This document shows, in pieces, positions 1 to 10,399 of a DNA stretch of 64,000 nt (the stretch's first letter is position 1; every line of letters starts with the position of its first letter). The DNA comes from Larix kaempferi. Lineage: Eukaryota > Streptophyta > Pinopsida > Pinales > Pinaceae. Where the stretch lies: the NCBI GenBank assembly GCA_027924585.1, contig BSBM01000779.1, positions 16,102,001 through 16,166,000 of the forward strand, written 5' to 3'. The notes below the pieces were generated by a model. That model worked only from the letters and a program-made list of their open reading frames with translations, did not search any database and was not told where the DNA came from. A program made the translations under genes and the position numbers.

Positions 1-437
1 CTTTTGAGGACTTGATCCCCTTAGAAATGGTTCAGGATCAACAGGTGTAATGTGTGCCTCGGGATCCTTATCTTCAGTATGTGTAGAGGCAGGCTCCAAG
101 ACAGGTCTTTAAGTAAACTGGCTGATAAATTGGCCAACGCGAGGAGAGGGGACTCAAGGACAGAGTCATTTGCTTGGTTGTTAGGGTTGTCCGGGTGCAT
201 TGGCTCACTGACTGCTTGATTAATGGACTGGACAATGGTCTGGTCGATGGACTAGACAACGATTGAGTCGTACGTCTGCTCGCGATTAGCCCTTCTTGAA
301 TTTGTGGGTATGAGTGAAAAGAATGGGGGTTTCGTGGTGGTGTCCTCATGGGCATGCTTAGGGGATGATGGATGAACAGGGTGTATTTCTCCCGAGGCAT
401 CCTCACTAAACCTTATAGACCTGACAACTTTTTATTT
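1..437. other. Non-coding flank of the accessory ORF
   Basis: A Ser/Pro-rich minus-strand open frame (74-406) is present but in another frame from the accessory ORF and without recognisable motifs. I treat it as chance or as decayed tail of the neighbouring element. Nothing else is seen. Confidence 0.3.
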
Positions 438-1232
438 TTAGTCAGAGGTTTGGGCCGACTCATTAGAACAAGATAGGAAACGATGACGTTTATGAGAGGC
501 AGGGGATTTGACCGTAGGCTTCTTAACCAGGTGGGGGTTCAGGACTTCAAAGACAAAGCGTTCCCAGGTTTGCCCCTTTTCTTCCAACTAATGGGTGATC
601 AATATTTTGATCAAACAGTGGTGGTATAGCCTTCCAGAGGGGTTAGTGGTATTCTTCCTAACCAGGCTAGACATCTTCTCTAAGCTTTTCAGGAAATAGA
701 AGGGGAAGTTTAGGGCCTGATTATTAACAAAATGTGCCAATAATTGGAAATGATAGGCTTTGAAAATGGAGAACTTACCTTCACAAGTGATCCGATGTAT
801 GATGGTAGTCAGTGGATCGAGGTACTTAGGCTTGACCCATTCTCTGTGGAACCCTTTGGTGCCAGAAACATGTTGATATTCATCCTTAAGGGCAAACTGG
901 AGCTCTGTCCGTGGAAGGAAAAGATGCTTGTGCCAATGGGCACCTTCCCTGGGCAGTTTCATGGCTGATGCGATGGATTCTTCCGTCACAGGGAAGGTGA
1001 GATGGTCGATCTTGGCTGTCTGACCATCAAACCCTTTTGCAAAGAGAAGGGAGATTTCATGGTCGTGATCTTGGAGGAGGCGAAGGAATGGACCCCATCC
1101 AGCTCGTAAGAATATTTCACGGCATTCCTTGAATTCAGGAATGCGAAGGAGGTCCTGGTAACTGTCAGGCTCGTGACGGATTGGCATTTTGAACAGAAGT
1201 TGAAGGGATGCGGATGGATAGAGGGAATGCAT
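438..1232 (-). pseudogene. Retroelement accessory ORF (plant transposon protein-like), one internal stop
   Basis: The reading frame encodes about 264 residues from an ATG at 1232 to a TAA at 438-440 and is broken by one in-frame TAG at 588-590; after the stop the frame continues with LEEKGQTWERFVFEVL. The N-terminal part has the look of the 'putative plant transposon protein' family found beside LTR elements: RAGWGPFLRLL near residue 43, then FPVTEESIASAMKLP and GAHWHKH near residues 80-100, and a later FKAYHFQLLAHF segment. No gag, pol or transposase motif is visible. The last part is basic and Ser-rich (SHKRHRF). It lies on the same strand as the gag at 3.7-5.5 kb but about 2.4 kb beyond it, so common membership is possible, not shown. 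Family assignment is from memory of motif style. Confidence 0.5.
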
Positions 1233-3659
1233 GAAGATTGTAGGGGAAGGAGCTTGGTAGGTTTAGGGTGGATAGAAAAATGAAGAAGCAGAATTTAAAT
1301 CGAGGTTTGCTTGAGCGGCTGAATGGTCGTGGAAGGAGATTTAGTACGTATGAGTGATACGCTATTATTAAGCTGCCTTGAGTCATGTGCCACCTCAGAA
1401 CTACGTAATTATGAATTTTTATGGCTTATAATGTATTCAACCATGTCCAAAGTAAAACTTTGGACAGGTTGAACATAATTTTTATTATGAGATGAGAGAC
1501 ATAATTACACATAAAATATAATAATGTCTTAGTGAATGAATGATAGATGGCACGATAACCCTTAAATGGAGGATAAGGATCATAAGATAGTGCCCAAGAT
1601 GTATGATTGACCAATTTATTTGATGAGACGGGATGAGTATGCAAAGATGTCTTTTAATTTGATCCTTGATATGATTAGTTGATTAGATATATCAGCAAAA
1701 ATAAAAATAAAATTAAATATCTTAGCATGCTTATAAGTATCATTACAAGTTATGTTTTCATTCGTCACTTCATTCAGATCGCTTATTCATTTGCCTCATT
1801 TGTCAGCTCAATCGGATCGTCATTCGACCCTTCATTCAACCCTTCATACAGACCTTTGTACCTAAATATGCTTTGATGGATCTGACTGCTGCTGATTATG
1901 CAGAGAAATTTTCTGCAATTTATCAGCACACAAGAGATGTTGTAAACCTAATTTTCTGGAACTTTAAGTCACGTTCTTTCTTATTTGTCATTGATCAGGA
2001 TGAGCTTCTTTCTGCTTTTTGCGTTATCCTGAAAAACACCTAGTATTTGATCAAAGATACATAAAAATTTTCATCAATATTCAGAAAGTAAAAATAGTTA
2101 TGATCCTCCCCCAAACCAAAAATATGGCGTGTCCTCAAGCCATCAAAGAAAAATTGATCTATATTCAAGTATTTTCAATTGAAAGTTTTGCCGATAGATT
2201 CTAGAAACACTGTAATAATGTTCATAAGAAAATAAAATATTAACTAGTAAATGTAGATGATTCATATATGTACATTCATAAAAAAGAACACAACGGTGCT
2301 TAAAAAGGCCATATGAAGAATGATAGTATAATTGATGTGAAAAATGCCATAGGAAAACTAGTCATCCATGACTCATTGTAAAAATTTCTTGTCATCCAAA
2401 GAATATAAATAAGGTTCACTGTAGAGTTTGTGAGACTTCTATAGTTATGGGTCCCATTTCTAGGATATTCATATCCCAGGTATTTGTGTGAATCAGATGA
2501 CAGGGTCCAAGTCCAACTTACAACTATTCTCTAATGACAGTATAAATAATTGGCCTAATCATGTATTTATATACTCAGGGTTTTTATGAGTCATGTGCAT
2601 AGCGATGCATTAAGAAAACCTCCTTTACTCGATATTTCCCCGTTGCCAGCAGGCCTGTTCAGTACCCCGACGGGTTTATCTTGGTACCATGCAAGTATAG
2701 CCTCGCTGCCAGCGAACCTGTTCAGTACCCCGGCGGGTTTACTTGCACTTACCTAGATTCCTTGTTTAAGATTTTACTTAGCATGGACCCGTTGCCAGCA
2801 AGCCTGTTCAGTACGCCGGCAGGTTTGCCTCGTATAATGATATATATGTATTTCTGTAAGGAATCCGGTTGGCAGTAGAGTGTGCTAAGCCTACTAAACG
2901 CATAATTCAAGAAAATTTTAGGACGCCCCTTATGAGTAATTTTATTTAAAATGTCCTAATTATATATCATGTCAAAAGATAATAACCTAAAGCTATTCTT
3001 TGACCTCTCAGTCTATCCTCTTCATAAAATGTCAGTAACGTTCCCCACATAATAGAAATATCATTCACTTTTGAGCTACCTTTTAAAGATGCTTTAAGAG
3101 ACAAGTTTTGATAATGAGTCTAGGATGGGCCGGTGATCCATAGGTGTAAGATAGAACTTTTGGAAGATAAAAATGATTAAGGTAAGTCTTAAGCAGTTGT
3201 TCTTATGCTAAATCAGAAATGTGCATGCCTGAATCAAATACCATGTACATAATCATAAAAGAAAGTGGTTTGGGATGATATAGAGAACATCTTAACCTTC
3301 ACTGTAAATTTTCAATTTTCAACAATAATCGAAAGAGAGGGAGAATTATAAGTATTTATTTTAGAGCACTTCCCTTTTCAGATAATATTGCATGAGCTAA
3401 TTATAAGGTCCTTGTTAATCAAACTGCAAAACCACTAGTTAGATGATTCAAACTTATTCAAAACAACAACATATAAAGAAAGTTATGCAAAATTTTCAAA
3501 ATTTAAGGAGAGGAGAAGAGTCTTCCTGTTTTAATTGACAAAATTTCATAAGCTGATCATAAGAATAAATTTCCTGTAAAAATGCAACCAGTTGTTAGAA
3601 ATGACTCTTCGTTATTGAAAAATGAAGATATATTTACATATATACAAATGAAGATAACC
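1233..3659. other. AT-rich interval without recognisable genes
   Basis: Apart from the GC-rich triple motif at 2640-2832, I see no coding signature on either strand. It is probably LTR or untranslated sequence of decayed elements. No pol remnant is visible where one would be expected downstream of the minus-strand gag at 3.7-5.5 kb. Confidence 0.4.
2640..2832. repeat. Three spaced copies of a GC-rich 37-40 bp motif
   Basis: Copies begin near 2641, 2702 and 2788 and each reads roughly GTTGCCAGCA, then CCTGTTCAGTACCCCG, then GGGTTTA. They are much more GC-rich than the surrounding AT-rich DNA and are separated by unrelated 25-45 bp spacers. The small plus-strand ORF over them has no recognisable domain. 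Confidence 0.75.
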
Positions 3660-5500
3660 CTAAATAATTCGAGAACCAAGGGAAGGAGGAGTGACTTCCT
3701 CTTCCACCATCTCCATCTCCTTTTGTTGTAAGGCATTCTGCACAAAATCTTGTCTAGATATCGGTTGATGATAAAGTCTATGTCCATTTGCAATAAAGGA
3801 GATTTGAGAATCATCAATTGTTTTAAATTCTTCATTCTCTTCTCGGATAACAACTGAGGACTTGGGCTGATCTTGCAGAACTCTTCCAGACCGCAGTTGA
3901 ATCTCATGTACTGGTGTGGTCGAAATGACATATGATGGAAGAGGTAACAAACCAATGCTATTAAAAGTTTGGGTTGGTTTATTGTTAGGGTTTGGTATCG
4001 GTTGCGCAAGTAATATTGTGAGTCTTGGAGGATTCATTTTCTGGAAATAGCGAGGTTGATTAAGGATAGGGGGTAGTGAAGGAGGTACAAATCTAGGCAA
4101 GAGTTGTTGAATATTAGGTGTGTAAGGATAGTCAGGCATAGGAGAAGCTGTTTGAGCATAAGCTTGTCCTCTCCACCCATGTGGCCATTGCTCCTGTTGA
4201 GCATTTTGAGGAGGGTACTGAGGTGGTCAATTCTGCCAACCTGAAGGGTTCCATTGAGAAGGTTGATAAGGATGGTAATAGGGTGGAAATTGTGATGATG
4301 GATATTGATATGATGGTTGATCTCTAGGTTGCCAAGGCCTCCTAGATGTTTCATCAAAGTTTCCACTCTTGTATACAACATGCAACCCAGGCAGTAATGG
4401 GCAGTTATCAGTTGGGTGTTCTTCCGTACAAAGGTGACAAATTGAAACATTACTCAGGGGATATTCTTGTTGAGGATGTTTAGTTCTATACCTAGGACAA
4501 AAAACACTCATTGTTGCACACTCTTCATCTTGCCTCTTTTTAGCTTGTAGTGCATCTAGTTGAGAACCCATTGCTTCCAGGATATCTGTTTTAAAATTTT
4601 CTAATAGGTTTTCCAACTTTACCCTTGTAACTCCCCCAGGACTGGATGTGTTTCCTTTTAGGTCCCTGGCATAAAATTCTTGGGAGTGTCTTCCACTTTT
4701 CCCTCTGCTCCTAGGTTAATTCCTACATAGCTCACAAATCTGTGCAAAAGACTTATGAAAAATGTCTCATGCTGCCATGAGATTAAGGTTTTCTAAGAAT
4801 TCTTCTGAGATTCCCTTAAGGAAGAGTGTTCTTACTGCATCTTCCCAAAGATCACTATATTTAGATTTGTGTAACACATAGTTAAATCTTCCGAGATAGT
4901 CTTCTAGGTTCTCATCTTCAAGTTGTTGAATTTTGAAAATATCATTGCGAGAGTCCTTAGGTTTACAGTAGTCCTGATATTTACGGAGAAATGCATTCTT
5001 CATATCCTCCCAAGTTTCGATACTAGATCCTCCTAACCCTATAAACCATTGAAGAGCAAAATATTTTAATGTGGCAGGAAAGAGTTTAAGCTTTTGGCCA
5101 TCTTGTAGGTAATTATAACTCCCACACAAAATATCAACCTCAAATAAGAATGTATCTGGATCCTCACTACTTTTCCCATAGAAGGTCGGTAGTGAGGAGG
5201 GAGGGATTTTTTTCATAGTTACATCTTGTACAATGTCTAGAATAGGTAACCGACGGTTCCTTCAGTTCTAACCTCCCCTTCCTCTTCATCTTGTCGGACA
5301 TGATCTTCATTTTCATCACCCATGAAGATTTGATTTCCAAAGAGAGAATACCTAGGTGGTTCTATTCTTGGTGAATATGGGGTATCCCAACGTTCTGTTT
5401 TAGGAAGAATATTCTCCTCCTTTTTTTTAGGAGGGGAACTATTAGCTACGTGGGAATCTACTGTTGTTGTATCAATCTGTGAGATAAGTATGACCAACAA
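3660..5500 (-). pseudogene. Ty3/gypsy gag pseudogene
   Basis: Three minus-strand segments in one frame (5216-4767, 4616-4227, 4139-3660), separated by stop codons, together read as a gypsy Gag; an N-terminal acidic segment (5500-5237) is in another frame, so a frameshift is also needed. The first segment is the capsid-like retrotransposon gag region (PTFYGKSSEDPDTFLFEV, then FLRKYQDY and LEDYLGRF). The second carries a zinc-knuckle-like CHLC-TEEH-PTDNC; its C-X2-C-X3-H-X4-C spacing is one residue shorter than the standard knuckle. The third ends with EIQLRSGRVL, the short conserved segment that precedes protease in many plant gypsy polyproteins. Protease, RT and integrase are not found beyond it, so this is a truncated or gag-only copy. 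Confidence 0.8.
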
Positions 5501-6110
5501 AATTTACTAAGTTTGGACCACCTACTAATGAAAAGTAATGTCTTTGGGTTTTTTTGGATTAATGGAGGGCTAAGAGGTCCTGAAATTTTATCCTTTTGAG
5601 TTTCCTCTTGTCTTAGTTTATTCTCAGTATGAGCTTGAAGTTCTTCTAAAGGAATCTTTTCATGGGAGAATCAAAACTATTTTGATGTCCCTATGGTTTC
5701 TCCTAAATGGTTCCCAAAAAGGATTTCCTTTGCTTTCCAAGTAGGACTATCCCCTTTAGGTGTCTTCCGATACCTTTCTGCTGAGTTAGTAGTTGGGGTG
5801 GCATGCCCCCGTATAGCTTAGTAGGAATTTTAGTGGGAATTTTAGTTTTAATAAATATACCTTGCGAGTCTCTATACCTATTCATGAAAAACAAACTATC
5901 ACTGAAATAAATTCTAACTTCATCACTACTAGTGTTGGGTTTTGGGGATGCCTGTTATAAAAGATGCACAGGTTATTACCTCTCATCTTACTGCTCGCCC
6001 GCCACTAGCCTATTTCTAAATTTCAAAAGGGGAGAATTCAAATGTATCCCTATGTTTTTAAGAGAAAGTTCTACCTATCTATAACTGAATTCTACCTATC
6101 TATCTACAAC

Positions 6111-6128
6111 TCCCCGACAACGATGCCA
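6111..6128 (-). other. Primer-binding site, tRNA-Asp type
   Basis: The plus strand reads TCCCCGACAACGATGCCA, which matches the 3' end of plant tRNA-Asp (ending GGCAACGGCGCCA) with three mismatches. The minus-strand element therefore has a tRNA-Asp-primed PBS. It lies upstream of the minus-strand gag and about 11 bp from the presumed LTR edge at 6140, as expected for a 5' LTR-PBS junction. Confidence 0.75.
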
Positions 6129-6139
6129 AATTTTTTGGG

Positions 6140-8100
6140 TGTGTGAGTTATCTCAAAGAATCACTTAATATTTAATTATCGACTAGGGTTGGTAATCTTA
6201 GAGTTGAGGCACAGTATATGCTGAGGTAGAATGGTACCTAAAATTTTGGCTTTTCAGACCTTAGAAATATTTAATAAAGAAAAGATCGAAAGATCTTTTA
6301 AAATGAAAAACCGACTCAAACTTCAAAAAGACAACGAAGGAACTAATTAAACCTGATTAAATTAACCGATGAGAATAATAGAAAGCTACACTACTCTATT
6401 TTATGGATGATGACTGAAATATATAAGAATTATTCTGGAAAGCAAAACTAAAACAAGGCTACTTTGATGAAATTGGAAACTGCTGATAAAAAACTCTAAT
6501 CTAGAAATTAGAAATCACTGTAAGTGAATTTGAAAAAACTATTTATGACAATTAATTATGAAAACAAGGAACTATGTTAACTCAAAATATGACTACAAAC
6601 TACTTAATATAAATTCATTAATGATTCATGCATTAATATTCAAGATTACACTAAACTACCTAATTCCATTCTCCTTGGGGATTCTGAGGAAGAGTGTCAA
6701 AGTGACTTTCAAATGTACAAAGGAAGCAAAAGGGAAGCAAGTCTAGTTTAACCTCTACAAAAAAATGTAAACTAAAGATTATCCAACTACAATTAACTTT
6801 AAACATTACGATCTATTTCCTACCTATAAGCAAAATGATGTGAAACCAATGTAACTTAGAAATAAGCATAAAACTTAATAAAGACATTTATTGAGATTGA
6901 ATTTGATTAGGAAGCAAGTAGAAAAGTTGATAAAAATATGTTTATTTAGAATCAAGTAGAAAACTTGATAAAGATATTTATTTCTAAACCAAACTCTTTC
7001 TTATGAACATCCTCATTATCTGTGTGAATGGGAAACTGATCTTGTGCTTTAGCGAAGAAACAATCATAACTAAGATACTTGGAGAATGAAATTATTAACT
7101 CTTAATCAAAAAGAAATCTTAAGAACACATAATAAACCACCCTAAGAATGAAACTGATAAATTCTGTAACATGGAAGAATTAATGAATTAGATGTAACCT
7201 GTACAACAACTGAAGCAAAGTAAGGGAAAATAGAATGAAAGCTAAGAATGGAGATGAAACTTAGTTAAAAACCCTATGCAATGTAAAACAATATCTTTAT
7301 TATACCTAATACTGTTAATTAAAAGCAAGAAATATTACAATTAAAAGCCTAAGAAATTGGATTAAAAAATAAGCATGAAAACAATGCAAAAAGTGTTGAG
7401 GTCCGAATGACGATCCGGATGGCTGTCCGAATGACAGTTTGAATGTCAGTCCAGATAGAAGAAAACAATTTAAGCTAAGGAAAGAGAAGATTGGATGATC
7501 TTAACTACCAGCTGGCTGATGCATGTGATCCTATAGTGCAAGGAAAGCAGCGGGTAAGCTATTTAAGAGCTAGAATAAGAAAGAGCCATCTATGTTAATC
7601 AAAATTTAGGAAACTAGCTATTTCTATTTCATCCTAAAACGAGACTGAAATGTAACTAAATCTAGTCTTCTGTTACAGGAAAGAAACTATTGAACTAAAG
7701 TTAACTAAACTCTAAGCAACTAAGCAATCTAAACCATTGAAGCAAACAAAACAAACTAAATGGACTAAACTATTTAAGCAAACTAGATGAACTAAACTAT
7801 TTAAGCAAACTAAATGGACTAAACGTGACCGATCACCAATTATATTTTGAAAATATTGTTAATATGAACAACAACAAGATAAACATAAAACAAAGGTATC
7901 CTTTATGTACACAACAAAACAACATATATGTTACGAAATAAAAACATCATATATAAGACAAATACAGAATTTGAACGAGTAACACAACTTATCTGAAGAA
8001 GAGAAAGACAAATTATATATACAGATGGAAGACCACTGGTTGTCGAGGGGCCCTTCTCAGCAAACAGAGGTTGAGCCTTAATCAGTCAATCACCATGTAT
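6140..8100 (-). repeat. Probable 5' LTR of the minus-strand gypsy element (outer edge unknown)
   Basis: The inner edge is placed at TGTGTGAG (6140), which read on the minus strand gives an LTR end ..CTCACACA followed by the PBS. The interval is AT-rich and non-coding with many short A-rich runs. I could not find a matching second LTR inside the window, so the outer boundary given is arbitrary. Confidence 0.35.
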
Positions 8101-9127
8101 GCTGATAAATTTTCATAAAACCAGAATAGATATGTATTAAATAAAAACAGATTTACAGTGTTTATGTATCCATTTGTAGCCGGAAAATATTAACAAGACT
8201 AAAGATAAAAAGGACTGACTGACTGACTGACTTGACTAACTCGTCTCTGCTATGAGGACATTTATATATACAGTGTTACAATTGGAGGAGCAAGTCGACC
8301 CTTTAGTGGTCGACTGCTCTAATAATAGGCAATCTTAATGCCACAAAACGGCTCTGCTTAACAACTCGTGACAACACATAAGCTAGGGAATGACCTCATA
8401 ATAGTTATGACAGCGCACAGAGCATCCACCAGGTTCCACGGTGTCGGTTTCCTTCACGCAATCGTTGAGACGCCGATCTTCCTTTAACGTGGCAGAGAAA
8501 TGTGCTGTTGATCTTGAGCGTGTAGGAGAGGGAATCTTCCAGAACACCAGCTCACTCACCATAGGGGCCACGTTCTAAACAAAACCCATATGATGGTTTA
8601 CTTCCCAACGGCCCGAGAATAACTCAACTAATGATCATGCGGGCTGAATGCGAGTCTGAACGACAAGCTGAATACGGCTAATCATTTGCAACGTAGATAC
8701 ATGTTTGAGTGAAGGTTCGTTTGAGAGCCACGACCTGATCTGTTTGATGGTCTGAATGGAAATCATAATGACTTATTACAAAAAAAATGGTGAAAGTAAT
8801 GCCAATCAGAATGTAATTGATATTTAAAAATGATGGCAAAAACAAACACCAACATGGACGTCACAAGTGGCTTCCAAAACATTTTTAGCTTGTTGCATTT
8901 TCATGAAGGGAAACCTCTTCAATAATCAGACAGCTGAAGTTGTCCTCCTCCGTCGTTTTGTGAGCCGACAACTTGATTGGTTGGGGTTCCACCTTGCGCC
9001 ATGGAAGAACTGTGTCCGCCTTCTCACCTAGAACTCATTTAATTTCCATTTGAACAGTTGTGGATGGAATGGGGAACGTGTTCATGGCGATTTCCTTGCT
9101 GCACGTCAACATGGATACAAGAACATA
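8101..9127. other. Unassigned sequence with a TGAC microsatellite
   Basis: A short (TGAC)n run lies at about 8214-8233. Minus-strand open segments near 8383-8571 and 8880-9010 (the latter with MAQGGTPTNQ) are slightly GC-rich and may be retroelement leader or gag debris, but no family is recognised. Confidence 0.3.
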
Positions 9128-9508
9128 CTAACCTCTTCCTGTCGCAACGGAATTATCCCTCGGGGCTCCTTTAGACACAATGTTGCTGCCACCAGCATGA
9201 CTACCCTCGGCGTGGATACCACCAGCATAAGTTTTCCCACCAAAGGTGGTTTCCAGATTCCCCAACAAACCTTCCATCTGAACCAAGTGATTCTTTAGCA
9301 TTTGAGTCGTGTCCCTGGCCTTGGACCAGTTTTCCTTGGTGTCTTCCATAAGAGCGCCCAACATGTTCTTGACGAGCCAGTAATGGTTGATGTGACCCTC
9401 ATTCCTGGCCGAGGAGAGGCAGTCGACGAGCAGGCGGGCTTCCCAGTTGTCAATGAGAAGCCGAACAGGGACGAAGACCCCTCCCCATAACCATTCACTG
9501 CAACCCAA
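9128..9508 (-). CDS. Unidentified 126-residue ORF, possibly gag-like
   Basis: The frame is open for 126 residues in a locally GC-richer patch. It contains an alpha-helical central part (WLVKNMLGALMEDTKENW, then LKNHLVQMEGLLGNLETTF) followed by a Gly/Ala-rich tail. The helical segment with a following Gly-rich linker would fit the N-terminal part of a retroelement gag, but no zinc knuckle or other diagnostic motif is visible and I cannot name a family. A plus-strand frame over the same bases is a weaker alternative. Confidence 0.25.
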   Translation of the reverse strand: MGCSEWLWGGVFVPVRLLIDNWEARLLVDCLSSARNEGHINHYWLVKNMLGALMEDTKENWSKARDTTQMLKNHLVQMEGLLGNLETTFGGKTYAGGIHAEGSHAGGSNIVSKGAPRDNSVATGRG

Positions 9509-9634
9509 TCCTGGTTGGTGGAAATTCGACCAGATCTCCCCTCCTAGGTTTTCCTCGCTGCCTCGACATAATAACAGAGAACTAGGATCCAGTATCAGAA
9601 GTTGAGTTCGCAGCTAGAGGCGAGGTTTCATGGA

Positions 9635-9686
9635 GCACAGATTACCGACAATTGCATGAAGCACAGATTACCGACAATTGCATGAA
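9635..9686. repeat. 26-bp perfect tandem duplication
   Basis: Two adjacent copies of a 26-bp unit beginning GCACAGATTACCGACAATTG are seen (9635-9660 and 9661-9686). Confidence 0.9.
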
Positions 9687-10399
9687 GCATCCACACTATA
9701 ATCCCAAACATCTCGTTAAACGCCCTCACCGACATCTTAAACCTGTGTGTGAGGGACGCCATTAGAAACACACGCATGAGCAGCATGGCAGTGGTACCCG
9801 GAGGTTAGAACCAGGTTGGCCGAAGTGACATGGACTCTATCCGAGTGAATGTGCCGGGGTGTAATCCTCACGATGCTTTGAATGCCCCTCCTCACTCCTG
9901 CCATGGGTTGAGCCTACTGGATGGTGTGTCGTGGGCTCGCCACGCGCCTTGAATGCCACGACACCCGCATCCGGGTATTGATTTTTGAAATCTTGATGTG
10001 CTTAAAGAATTACATTTTATTTTAATTTATTTAAATAAACTCTAATTAAATCATACTTCTCATGCATCAGACTTATATTAATCATGCTCCTATGGGATAT
10101 ATTAGAAAATAGATTAGACAGAATTTAGTTTTAATTTTAGAATTGTGATTTTATTTCATAGTGGAAAACTACAGGTTTTTAGCAACTGTTAAAACTATTT
10201 TTAGTTTAGCATCTAACTAAAATATTTGTTATAGCTATCATAGTATAAACTACATATTATCTTAGTTAGATTACATTCTTAGAATCATAATAGCATTTAG
10301 GAATTCATATAAAATCAATTACAAAGTCTCCTTTTTTAAAAGGAGCAAATCTGCATGAAGGCAGCGGGGCCTTTGTTCCCGCGAGAAGTGGTTATTCCA
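9687..10399. other. GC-rich patch followed by AT-rich non-coding DNA
   Basis: Positions 9770-9980 are unusually GC-rich and include a 9-bp inverted repeat, GTGTCGTGG and CCACGACAC, about 18 bp apart. No gene or tRNA-like promoter boxes at correct spacing were found. The rest is AT-rich and featureless, perhaps the decayed 5' LTR side of the copia element that follows. Confidence 0.35.

Noticed and set aside
8383-8571. 62-residue minus-strand ORF
   Set aside because: Short, no motif, and not supported by neighbours.
9770-9980. Possible second SINE
   Set aside because: Box-like strings occur but A and B box spacing is too short, there is no A-tail and no target duplication.
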